A stretch of DNA of 64,000 bases from Eleginops maclovinus (Eukaryota > Chordata > Actinopteri > Perciformes > Eleginopidae). The stretch covers positions 2,007,501 through 2,071,500 of the forward strand of contig NC_086371.1 of the NCBI RefSeq assembly GCF_036324505.1, read 5' to 3'. Below the pieces are notes generated by a model, which saw only the letters and a list, made by a program, of their open reading frames with translations, searched no databases and was not told the origin of the DNA. How positions within the stretch are numbered: position 1 is the stretch's first letter; each line of letters starts with the position of its first letter. Position numbers and translations under genes: made by a program. Positions 51,956-63,818 of the stretch are shown here, piece after piece.

Positions 51956-53100
51956 TTAAAGGGTCTCCGTTCTGCTTTTTGGGGCTTTCCTGGAGTGTGT
52001 TCTATAGGTTTTAGTGCATGTCAATGGTCTACAAAGGCTACAATCACTGAGTTTCTATCCAACACACTTCTACCTGCTCAAAACACCTCCATTGGACTCC
52101 TTTGTTTAATTCCAGAACATAGTGACATCACTTTGGAATTCTCAAGCTCCTATTGGCTAACAATCAAACACATTGTAAGTGATAGGCTAAGGGGCGGGAC
52201 ATATCTTAGCGGTTGACTAATCAGAGCCGGCCAGCTAACCAATCAGAGAAAGACTGGCCTCTAGTTTCAGACAGAGGGTGAAAAGGCAAGCAGTATGAGA
52301 ACAATAAAGAGCTTTCTGAACATTAAAGCATGGAGACATGTCCCAGGAGAGAACTCTTTAAAGTAGAGACACTACATACTGATATACACCTGAACATCAG
52401 CAGGAGAGGACTCTTTAAAGTAGAGACACTACATACTGATACACACCTGAACATCAGCAGGAGAGGACTCTTTAAAGTAGAGACACTACATACTGATATA
52501 CACCTGAACATCAGCAGGAGAGGACTCTTTAAAGTAGAGACACTACATACTGATATACACCTGAACATCAGCAGGAGAGGACTCTTTAAAGTAGAGACTC
52601 TACATACTGATATACACCTGAACATCAGCAGGAGAGGACTCTTTAAAGTAGAGACACTACATACTGATACACACCTGAACATCAGCAGGAGAGGACTCTT
52701 TAAAGTAGAGACACTACATACTGATATACACCTGAACATCAGCAGGAGAGGACTCTTTAAAGTAGAGACTCTACATACTGATATACACCTGAACATCAGC
52801 AGGAGAGGACTCTTTAAAGTAGAGACACTACATACTGATATACACCTGAACATCAGCAGGAGAGGACTCTTTAAAGTAGAGACTCTACATACTGATATAC
52901 ACCTGAACATCAGCAGGAGAGGACTCTTTAAAGTAGAGACTCTACATACTGATATACACCTGAACATCAGCAGGAGAGGACTCTTTAAAGTAGAGACTCT
53001 ACGTACTGATATACACCTGAACATCAGCAGGAGAGGACTCTTTAAAGTAGAGACACTACATACTGATATACACCTGAACATCTGCAGGATAGGTCCTAAA
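51956..53100 (+). mobile_element. TTAA-type MITE with an amplified 3' end (copy C)
   Basis: The 5' end TTAAAGGGTCTCCGTTCTGC sits at 51956. The body contains TGTGTTCTATAGGTTTTAG, AACATAGTGACATCACTTTG, AGGGGCGGGACATATC and AAAGCATGGAGACATGTCCC. From about 52345 it passes directly into a 57-bp tandem array. The array ends with a diverged copy, CTGCAGGATAGGTCCTAAAG, at 53100. The 5' TTAAAG..CTGCT end matches the reversed end of the 57-bp unit (TTAAAGAGTCCTCTCCTGCT) at about 16 of 20 positions. The array is therefore built from the element's own 3' terminal inverted repeat. No transposase. Confidence 0.8.
52345..53100 (+). repeat. 57-bp minisatellite, array 2 (about 13 copies)
   Basis: Same unit and orientation as 32574-33587. 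The first unit has GAACTC for GGACTC and the last is the most diverged. No stop occurs in one frame on either strand, giving repetitive frames of 252 (minus) and 260 (plus) codons. Confidence 0.97.
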
Positions 53101-53433
53101 GAGTTCAGTTAGTCGAGACAGTAACTGGATCTGAGCTGTTGGACAGCGAAAGAGGCATTGTGAAATGTAGCATTAGCTTAAAATGGAGTATGTGGTCGTG
53201 TTGATACTGATAACTTCTACCATTTGAGGTATATTCGTTGACCAAAATACACTAGAACACACTGTCTGTTTCTAAGGACAACCTCACTCACATATCAGCG
53301 TCTCAGAGCCAATCAGAGAACACAGATTATACCAACTCCCCCCCCCACCCCCAATTCTCTTTGTTTACCATGTCAGAGCTGATTCTCTTTTTCAGTACAA
53401 ACTCAACAACAAGTGAATCACTGCTTTGAGGCT

Positions 53434-53434
<1 letters not shown>
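53101..53434. other. Apparent single-copy noncoding DNA
   Basis: Nothing recognised. A C-rich run (CTCCCCCCCCACCCCC) lies at 53337-53352. Confidence 0.45.

Positions 53435-53509
<75 letters not shown>
53435..53509. repeat. (CA)n microsatellite
   Basis: An uninterrupted CA tract of about 75 bp. Confidence 0.97.
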
Positions 53510-53511
<2 letters not shown>

Positions 53512-53849
53512 AAAGAACACAACATTCAGAAATCTGTTGAAATGAACCCAGAGAAACAAAACAAGATCTGTTTCCCGTTGAACACGCCAGAGGGGTTCAT
53601 TACAGACACACTGTACGGACACCATGACTGACACCGTCTCCTCACGTAGAAATATGCAGCTCAAAACCTCCGACCCTGCTCAAAATGACCGCTCACGTCC
53701 GCTCGCGCTCCAGTCTAATGCTGTACACAGAGTCTTAATGAACAACAACAAATAATAAGCATTAGTGCTAATGATGACAACAACAGAGCGCTCATTAAAA
53801 CCTCGTGTCAGCGTCCTGCGGATGAAAGGGAGCAGAAAAACACCAAATG

Positions 53850-54182
<333 letters not shown>

Positions 54183-54266
54183 GCCTTTGAAGACCATTTA
54201 CAGGCACTAAAACCTATAGAACACACTACAGGGAAAGCCCCCAAAAAAGCAGAATAGGGCCTTCTC

Positions 54267-55862
54267 ACACACTGCATCTGAAACTGTTGAGTCACTCTCC
54301 ATATGGAGGATATACGTACAGCCTGTCAAACATTAATGAGCCGGTGTTCAGATCGGACTGAATCTGATTATTTATTTATCCTTTCAAGTTTGTCTTGAGT
54401 GCGATCCACACCCCGGGTTCTTCTGTAGCACGCCTGATGAAACACTCACTCGTACACTTATACCTACGGTGTGTATCAGACCTCCTGCGCTGTAAGACTC
54501 TGCGGGTCTATTTTTTCCCACCCTCTGCTTGCTCTGTGAAGCGTTACATCCATATGCGGTCGTTCAGATCACACTTTTGCTCTACGTTGTGAACATGTGA
54601 AGGCAATCTACACGTCTAGTGCCGATACTGGCTTACAGATATGGGGGAGGAGGTGAAAAAAAAAAACACAATGCCATATCTCGCCTGTATACTCCTCAAA
54701 TAGCGCTGTTAGAAACCACGTCCTCCACATTAAATGACAAAAGACATGGTTTACAGTGCCTTTATTTGGCCCTGTTGTTGTGATTACCCTATTGGTCAGG
54801 TAAGCACAAGCAGTGTACATTTCAAAGGGTTATTCCAATACAATTTCCTTTAATATCATTAATCAAAGCATCGTTAAAAGAAACAATACATTGATTTTTT
54901 ATAGGAAATCCATGGCAGTCACCCATTGAAGCACTGACATTAAAAAAAATATATATATATGGTATTTTATTTATATTTGACTCATGACTTATAATAATAT
55001 GCCAGTAGTTACAGATTTTGTTTCATATATATATAGATAGATATATTTCGCCTTAAATTACAGAACATTTATTCATTATTATTATTCCTTTTTTTTTTTT
55101 AAAGATGTTTACCATGTTCCCCTTGAAGTGTTCAATAATCCTTTCTGGATATTTTACTTATTTTTCTGGATTTTTAGTTGAACCATACATCTACTCCAGC
55201 CTAACCCTAACCAAAACCAGGGTTAGGGTTGGATCGTGGTAAATACAGATGCACGATGTCCTTACTGCTGTACTTACTAGTGCTGTTTTGAGTGCATAGG
55301 TGTGTCCCAATTTGCAATTACTGTGAAGGGTGTGAAAGGCTGGATACTCCTACCACCACTATCTTGGCCACGTAAAGGAAGTAAAACGGCGTCAGCTGCG
55401 ATGGCGATTGCTCCGCTGAACACAGAACTTTACAAATGAATTATACATTTGTTTCTTTGGTACATGACCCACTGGAAAAGAAACCACCATTAATTTGATT
55501 GGGTTAATTAAGCAGTCTGTAATGATTTGCAACCACAAAGAACAAATCTAGCCATCAAGGGTAACCCTAACAGCGACCATCACTTCCTTTGAGACGACAC
55601 TACAGGGTGGAAATGTACGTCTTTGTCTCTAGAAAATAAACAAATGTCCAGTTTTTTAGAGACATTTGCTGCAAGAACTGATGTTGCTTTTTCCTTTGGA
55701 AGACAGATTGGACAGGACACGAAGAAGACGGTGACGTCACAACCGAGGTCAGACTTGATTATAGACGGATGGACGCTTAAGTAAATGGATTGTACTAATA
55801 GAGGGTTTTCATGCTGTAATGGACAGAGTGATTTACAATCTGCCTTTCATTCAACCATTCAA
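54267..55862. other. Apparent single-copy DNA with AT runs and a telomere-like hairpin
   Basis: Short AT runs lie at 54948-54960 and 55026-55050. A telomere-like inverted pair, CCTAACCCTAACC / GGGTTAGGGTTGG, lies at 55200-55231. No gene recognised. Confidence 0.5.

Positions 55863-55930
<68 letters not shown>
55863..55930. repeat. (CA)n microsatellite
   Basis: An uninterrupted CA tract of about 68 bp. Confidence 0.97.
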
Positions 55931-55932
<2 letters not shown>

Positions 55933-56437
55933 ATCCATCCTCAAGGACAGTGGAGCCCCCGGTAGCTCGCCCTTGTCACGTCTGGTGTGAATTTGCTGTT
56001 ACACTGTATTTCTAATTGAACGTCTTTAATAACAAATGACAAAGTTGGCTGTCTGTCAGTGTCTTTCAAAATGAGCTATGTTTTAATTTTCTGACCTGAA
56101 ACCATTTGGGATGATGTCGTGTCTGCAGGACCATAATTTAGCTGAGTGAGAGGAAAAAGTTCACGTCAGCCTTGTAGTTATAACTCAGAGCTGCAGATAT
56201 GGGACATTTCTGACAAGTTGGCCAAAAGAAATGGAAGAAAAATGACTAGGTGTCAAAAAATGGTCGTAATTTACCTAAGTCATAATTCAATATTGACATT
56301 AATACAATGAGTTAAGCTAATAACATTTTAAAGAAGCCGGTTAAACATCACTTCACATTTTATAATCACTTCCTCAGTTTAACAAGCATTGTGGGTAAAG
56401 ACAGGTGAGGGAGCATTTCATTATACATGTATTTCCA

Positions 56438-56774
56438 GGGCTGAAACTAACAACGACTGTCATTATCAATCCGTCGTTAATTTTCTGTTAATTGACTATT
56501 CCAATAAATTGTCAGAAAATAGTGAAAATGTCGATTCCAGTTTCCCAACGTCCAAGGTGATGTCTTGTTTTGTTACTACAGTAAAAAAAGCGATTACATT
56601 TGACTAAATATAAAAGAAAAATGGGTAGTTTTTATATTTTAGAGGCTGAAAACAGCAAGTTCTACCTATATATTAATGAATAATGAATTTACCAATTGAT
56701 TAATTCACAAAGTAGTTGGCATTTTTTTGTTGGATGACTAATTGATTAGTAAACTGAATAATTCCAGCCTCAAT
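56438..56774 (+). mobile_element. MITE with CAGGGCTG / GAGGCTGG ends
   Basis: It starts CAGGGCTGAAACTAACAACG and ends ATTCCAGCCTC. Inside are ATTATCAATCCGTCGTTAAT, TTGTCAGAAAATAGTGAAAA, GATGTCTTGTTTTGTTAC and GACTAATTGATTAGTAAAC. This layout matches the abundant fish repeat that begins CAGGGCTGCAACTAACGA. Apparently full length at about 337 bp and noncoding. The superfamily (possibly hAT) is not certain. Confidence 0.75.
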
Positions 56775-58784
56775 GAAGTCAATCACTTATATTTTTTGTG
56801 GCAATTTAGCAGAAATGCCCAGTTTGTGCACATCATTTTCCATAGCATTCATCCTGTGGGAGCATGAGTATCGTCACCAAATGTCATTATAATCCATCCC
56901 AAAATATTGAACCCAAAAAATGTCAACATTACGCTTACGATTCATCCTCTGGGGAGCATGCATAACACGCTCAATAAATCCTGAATGTTATTCAATCCGG
57001 AACAAACGTGTGGCACCGCTCGTCCCTCGAGCCAGACTGAGAAAGATATCGATGCGGGAACGTAAATGCAAATGGGATTTGATGTGTAGGAGTTCAATAC
57101 ACCCAACGCTCTAAAGGAGTTTAAAGAATCCTTCCTTTTAATTTTTGTAAATGGTGAATTTATGACGCTTTTACAAGCCAGCATTCACACAAATTCACAC
57201 ACCATTGGGAGCAACTTAGGCTTTGGTATCTTGCCCAAGGATATATCGACCAATGACATATTCTGATTGGAAGAGGACCGCACTACAGCTAAAGTCACCC
57301 CAGTGTGGTTTTAATTTGTCTATTTTTCATAGGTAGACACACCTACAAATGGTGGAAGGATACCGTAATCCAATAATCATCTAATCCCTGATCCAGCTAG
57401 ACCTGATCGCTCTTCGCCGACTGTCTCTGCTTGGGCTTATCTCGGACACTTTCTGCACTGCAGAAGCGCGTGTTAAACAGCATGCACTGGTTGGAGCATT
57501 TCAAAGGCGGGGGGGTTTATGTGATTTCTCAGGGTCTTTGTGGCTTCGCCCTCGCCAACTAAAGCCACAAGGAAACAGCTTTAAAGAACACCAGTGCTGA
57601 GCTGCAGACGATCTCCGAGTGGGAGGACGAGCGAGCAAAAGGTGGGAAACAATCCGCTCCGCCTGAAGAAATTACCAGTGCACCGTGAAAACATGCAGCT
57701 TTGTAGCGCCGCACTGAAAAAGAAAGAAACTGAGGAATAAATAAGAAGCAGCACTCTGCCGCCTTCCCCCTCCTGCTCATTTATTCTCACCAGGCGGAGA
57801 GTTTATCATTAGCAGTCCACGGAAACATCAGTCATGTAAAAGCGTGCTGGTATTTCACCATCATGGCAGACGATGAAGTTCCCTGTGAAAAAACTAATGT
57901 GTGAATTTCTCCATCTGATGTGTTCCTGGAGCCCCGGGCTGCTTTCAAGCGAAACACTTGATGAGAAAATTGAAGATAATTTCTACCCACTAAAAAGGTC
58001 GGGGACCGTTATGGATTTGGTGTAAATAAACACGCTGTAATTTCTCTTTGATGGGAAGTCGCCCGCCACGTTGCATCCGACAGCAGGAAACATCCGATGG
58101 ACCTTGAAGGCAAATAAAATTCCCAGAGGAGAAATGTCTCAGCCAATCAGAAGCTTTCATCAAGCTGAAATAAGACCTGTGGCAGGAATCCAACCTGCGG
58201 CATGCTGGGTAAAGGAGGCCCTCCGTCTGGGCCTCAACATAAATGACCCTCTGAGGTCAAAGCCCTTTTTTCATTTGTGAAATATGTGTTTAAAAATGTG
58301 TTTAATTCATGAACCCTGTGCTGCATAATCAATACATGTTTATTTTCATAACAAGCTAAGCTATCAGCATATGTAGGCTGCAGGGATGTACCATGGATGC
58401 AAAAAAAACCAAGACGAAAATGTTATGAGATGTTTTCAAAACTCACAGTGAAGAGCAGACTCCAGCGACAGCGTCGACCTCAGAGGGTTAACAGAAAACC
58501 TCGTTGATCCTGACAGACGGATCAACACATGGAACGGAATCAGAGAAAGACAAAGAGTCCAGGGAAAGCAGGTAGAACAGGTAGAGCGCAACGACGGAGA
58601 ACAGGAAACAGTCGGTCGGATGGTGAACAGGAAACAGGAAACAGTCGTGTCAGCTTTCAATCAGTCAGCCAGTAAAGCGGTGATCGATGGATTGGCAGGT
58701 CAGTGGCTGACTGGTTTCCAGACACAGCAGGTCGATCCGTTCGGTCGATACTGAAAACAAGCAGAGACACAACCTGCTGTGTGA

Positions 58785-58786
<2 letters not shown>
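56775..58786. other. Single-copy DNA, conserved-element-like in 57540-58260
   Basis: No gene. 57540-58260 is long, complex and free of repeats (TTGAAGATAATTTCTACCC, GGCAAATAAAATTCCCAGAG). A GGGGGG run lies at 57510. Short frames on both strands are featureless. Confidence 0.35.
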
Positions 58787-58835
<49 letters not shown>

Positions 58836-58847
58836 TGTCTGTCTGTA

Positions 58848-58887
<40 letters not shown>
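58787..58887. repeat. Compound (GT)n(CTGT)n(GT)n microsatellite
   Basis: A GT tract at 58787-58833, CTGTCTGTCTGTATG to about 58848, TGTTTGTG, then GT again to about 58885. Confidence 0.95.
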
Positions 58888-58888
<1 letters not shown>

Positions 58889-59308
58889 AGGAGTGCCATA
58901 TAAACTGTACTCAAAGAATCAAAGCCAGGTTTGTTTCTGAATTATTGTTTAGTTTTTAAATTCAGTTCCATGTTTCACCTTCGGCCGCAGATCCAATCAT
59001 ATCGCTATGTTGATAAAAACAGAATCACGATGAGAAGTTGAGAACTAATTTATGCGCTAAGTACCCACATGGGAATATCTGTTTTGAGTAACATAATGAA
59101 TTTAATAGCTGGAAAATCAGGGTTCTTTATGGTTGGTGTTATTCAGTGAAGCCATAAAACAATCTCACTGAATATATAATCCCTGTTGTCGTTTAAAAAG
59201 AGCAGATGTGTTGGGAGGGACGATTCCTCTCTCACAGCCTGATACTCATGCTGATTATAAATAATACCGCATTCAAACATTAGTAGAAAAAGTACTCTAA
59301 TCTTTGAC
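58888..59308. other. Apparent single-copy noncoding DNA
   Basis: Nothing recognised. Confidence 0.45.
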
Positions 59309-61351
59309 TTAAAGAGGCACCTTTTGGGGGATTTCCCTTTATTAAAGGCCTGAAACGCCTCCATTGGACTCCTTGGGTTACTTTTGGAACATAGTGACAT
59401 CATTCTGGAACACTAGTGCTTCTGTTGGACTGCGCTCCAACACATTGTATGTGATAAGCTAAAGAGGACTCTTTAAAGTAGAGACGCTACATACTGATAT
59501 ACACCTGAACATCAGCAGGAGAGGACTCTTTAAAGTAGAGACACTACATACTGATATACACCTGAACATCAGCAGGAGAGGACTCTTTAAAGTAGAGACG
59601 CTACATACTGATATACACCTGAACATCAGCAGGAGAGGACTCTTTAAAGTAGAGACGCTACATACTGATATACACCTGAACATCAGCAGGAGAGGACTCT
59701 TTAAAGTAGAGACTCTACATACTGATATACACCTGAACATCAGCAGGAGAGGACTCTTTAAAGTAGAGACACTACATACTGATACACACCTGAACATCAG
59801 CAGGAGAGGACTCTTTAAAGTACAGACACTACATACTGATATACACCTGAACATCAGCAGGAGAGGACTCTTTAAAGTAGAGACACTACATACTGATATA
59901 CACCTGAACATCAGCAGGAGAGGACTCTTTAAAGTAGAGACTCTACATACTGATATACACCTGAACATCAGCAGGAGAGGACTCTTTAAAGTAGAGACGC
60001 TACATACTGATATACACCTGAACATCAGCAGGAGAGGACTCTTTAAAGTAGAGACGCTACATACTGATATACACCTGAACATCAGCAGGAGAGGACTCTT
60101 TAAAGTAGAGACTCTACATACTGATATACACCTGAACATCAGCAGGAGAGGACTCTTTAAAGTAGAGACACTACATACTGATACACACCTGAACATCAGC
60201 AGGAGAGGACTCTTTAAAGTACAGACACTACATACTGATATACACCTGAACATCAGCAGGAGAGGACTCTTTAAAGTAGAGACACTACATACTGATATAC
60301 ACCTGAACACCAGCAGGAGAGGACTCTTTAAAGTAGAGACGCTACATACTGATATACACCTGAACATCAGGAGAGGACTCTTTAAAGTAGAGACGATACA
60401 TACTGATATACACCTGAACATCAGCAGGAGAGGACTCTTTAAAGTAGAGACGCTACATACTGATATACACCTGAACATCAGCAGGAGAGGACTCTTTAAA
60501 GTACAGACACTACATACTGATATACACCTGAACATCAGCAGGAGAGGACTCTTTAAAGTAGAGACGCTACATACTGATATACACCTGAACATCAGCAGGA
60601 GAGGACTCTTTAAAGTACAGACTCTACATACTGATATACACCTGAACATCAGCAGGAGAGGACTCTTTAAAGTAGAGACACTACATACTGATATACACCT
60701 GAACATCAGCAGGAGAGGACTCTTTAAAGTAGAGACTCTACATACTGATATACACCTGAATATCAGCAGGAGAGGACTCTTTAAAGTAGAGACTCTACAT
60801 ACTGATATACACCTGAACATCAGCAGGAGAGGACTCTTTAAAGTAGAGACTCTACATACTGATATACACCTGAACATCAGCAGGAGAGGACTCTTTAAAG
60901 TAGAGACTCTACATACTGATATACACCTGAATATCAGCAGGAGAGGACTCTTTAAAGTAGAGACTCTACATACTGATATACACCTGAACATCAGCAGGAG
61001 AGGACTCTTTAAAGTAGAGACTCTACATACTGATATACACCTGAACATCAGCAGGAGAGGACTCTTTAAAGTAGAGACACTACATACTGATACACACCTG
61101 AACATCAGCAGGAGAGGACTCTTTAAAGTATAGACACTACATACTGATACACTTCTGAACATCAGCAGGAGAGGACTCTTTAAAGTAGAGGCACTTCTGA
61201 ACATCAGCAGGAGAGGACTCTTTAAAGTAGAGACACTTCTGAACATCAGCAGGAGAGGACTCTTTAAAGTAGAGACACTTCTGAACATCAGCAGGAGAGG
61301 ACTCTTTAAAGTAGAGACACTTCTGAACATCAGCAGGAGAGGACTCTTTAA
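59309..61351 (+). mobile_element. TTAA-bounded MITE with a very large 3' array (copy D)
   Basis: TTAAAGAGGCACCTTTTGGG starts at 59309 and GGACTCTTTAA ends at 61351, so the copy has TTAA at both edges. The short body (59309-59462) is internally deleted relative to copy C. It keeps CGCCTCCATTGGACTCC, AACATAGTGACATCATTC and ACATTGTATGTGATAAGC, then jumps into the array. Over 90% of the element is tandem repeat. Noncoding. Confidence 0.85.
59463..61351 (+). repeat. 57-bp minisatellite, array 3 (about 33 units, ending in 42-bp units)
   Basis: Same unit and orientation as the other two arrays. One unit near 60365 lacks AGC (54 bp). From about 61180 the unit shrinks to 42 bp by loss of 15 bp (GAGACACTTCTGAACATCAG), repeated about four times. 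All length changes are multiples of three, which keeps a 623-codon minus frame of 19- and 14-residue repeats open. Confidence 0.97.
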
Positions 61352-62092
61352 AGTGGATATGAATAGAAAGCCTTTGAATTGAATTGAATGATTCTTTTGA
61401 TGATTTTTTCCTGTTTTGCTTTCATCTCAATCCATCAGTAATGCGAATATAAATAGTTGAATGCATGTTTAAGGTTTGAAATGAGTACCTCATGTGCTCA
61501 AAAGGATAAGAAAACACTACAAATATGGCATCTCAGTCCACAGAAAGCAGTGAAGAGGTAAATATGTGTCAGCTAACAAACATGAAGCCTGCTCTCGAGT
61601 CTGACAAAGAACTGCACTCGGTTTGCCAAACAGCAAAGTGTTGCCTCTTTTCTCTCTCCAGCCTTCATCATCCTCTCCCCATTCAGAGAAACACCTCGCT
61701 GTGAGGAGACTCATTCCTCTCGTCCCCCTGCTGTCTGCAAAAATTGGCCCAGAGGACTAAAAGAGGAGGAGGGGAGAATGGATTTTAACACACAAAGGCT
61801 TCCATCCAGTTCAGACAAAACCTTCCTCTGCAGTCGCTGGTTCACCGTCTGTTCCTCCGATAATGAAGACACTTAAAGACCGCCAACAAAGTTAACTTTT
61901 TATCAGACTTCCCGAAACATAAAAGACTGCAGAGTTCTTCATCCTGGACTAATTCATGCTTTGTGATAAAGCGACAGTTCACCCTCGAACCAAAAGTACA
62001 CATTATTCCTGTCAGCTTTCAGGCTACTTATCAATTTAGACGGTTTTGTCCTAAGTTGCATTGTCTGAAAAGGAGGTGAGCTGGCATTCCTC
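61352..62092. other. Apparent single-copy noncoding DNA
   Basis: No gene or repeat recognised. Confidence 0.45.
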
Positions 62093-62200
62093 CAGGTACC
62101 AGTCCACCAGATATTTCGTCCAGTTGGGACTTGAACCGGCGGCCCTTTCGTTTCCAAGCCAAGTCCCTTCAGGCTGAGCTACTGCCACCCCCTGTAAAAG
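62093..62200 (-). mobile_element. tRNA-derived SINE head, reversed
   Basis: GGGACTTGAACCGGCGGCCC (B box reversed) and CAGGCTGAGCTACTGCCACC (A-box side reversed), with CCAAGCCAAGTCCC between them. Only the head is present. Confidence 0.7.
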
Positions 62201-63818
62201 CTAAATAGCGTTGCCAATATAGTCGCGCTCACTCGCTGTCGGTGGTGGTTTGGTAGAAAGAAAATAGATCCCACATCAAACTGTTCACAGCGAGGTCTGT
62301 GGGTTATATCTTGTGAAATGGGTCGTGATTTCTTGGAAGAGACGATGATGTTGAGTTTTTAGAAGCACTGTTTTGACCGTCCAACAATTATTTGAACTAA
62401 CAATGACCCAGGGCGGGCGAGGGGATCCTGGAGACAGCGTCTGACGCTCGGCTCAAGTAGGTCCTCGGGCACCGGCCAGGTGTCCCCAGTTATGCTGATT
62501 GGCCTCCTCAGCTCCACCCCCATCCATGGACCTGCAACACACCCCCCCCCACACACACACACATATTTGTGGGGCTGTCAAAGCACCAAAAGCAGAGTGC
62601 CATCCATTTCCATTATAGTGGAGAAAAAAAAAAGGCTAAAGGGAAATGGTGTGAACGACCAGATTTGGGAATATTGAGCAAAACCCATTAAAGTCATTGA
62701 GAGCTAATGAGCCAAACACTTTACCAACTCATCAGCTTTTAGCATTAGCTTGCAGTAGCCAATTATAACACTCATATCGCGCTGCTAAAAGCCGTGCTGA
62801 TTGTTCTCGGCCATTGTTCTTGGATCAGTCCCAAGGTAAGGTGAATTCGTTTGGCCCGATGCCACACCCTTCCAACCCCTCAACTTAAACTTTCTTTAAT
62901 AATAAAAGTTTCCTTTGAGAGATTTCTCCCAACAATGCCTGTGGATCCTCTCGAGTGTCCAGGTAATTTATTTGTGAAGAGTGACACTGCTGTTGAGTTA
63001 TTCAGAAGCATTATTTTGTGCTTTGAGCACCACAAGCTGAAAGCCATCTATTTTTATTATATTGCAGAGAAGGCGGATGTGTCTACAGCTGATCAATCTA
63101 ACACTCACACCACAGGTAGGAGGAACAATATGCATTTTTGAGTTAGAGGTGTCTGTCTCTTTAAATATGAAACTTGAAATCCTCAAAGCTGAGAAGAAGA
63201 ATGCTTATGCAACCATAAGTGTCACTGACTTATTATTAGTGATGATGTATTCATTATCCTGCATTCAGCACACAAGGTTATTGGTGATACTGCAGCTGCT
63301 TGAACATAAACACTTGGACCTAGGACAGACAACTGTAATGTAAATAATAAATAATGTAAGTGTGTGTTTTAGACTGCTTATGGAATTGTATTCATGTCTG
63401 TGAGTGCTATTCTTGAGCTTCAGATTTAAGTCAAATTATTTCTGATCTAATTCTGAAGAACCAATGTTATATCTATACTTAAATAAAGACCAAAACTGAG
63501 TCTAGAAGGACTCGTTTTGAGGGCCAGATTTGATAATGTGAATTTGCCCGGGGGAAAATAGTCCATCTGACATTTATTTAACATAAAGTGAATACAAACA
63601 CTTTTATAGAACATATTTCATTTTCAAAATGATCTTTATTTGTCAAATGGCAATATAACCAAATATAAGCCACTCATAAATGTGGAACAACTCGAAAAAC
63701 ACATTTCTCCCTTCATGGCTGAGAGTCGGATAACATTGAACAAACTATATGGAATACCCTGAACTTTGTAGTGGGTTTGACCTATGTATAATAAAGCAGA
63801 GTGCCATCAGTGTCCAGC
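62201..63818. other. Mostly single-copy DNA
   Basis: No gene. A C-rich CACCCCCCCCCACACACAC stretch lies near 62540. 62690-62960 is non-repetitive. Overlapping frames at 62851-63343 have no domain. Confidence 0.45.
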
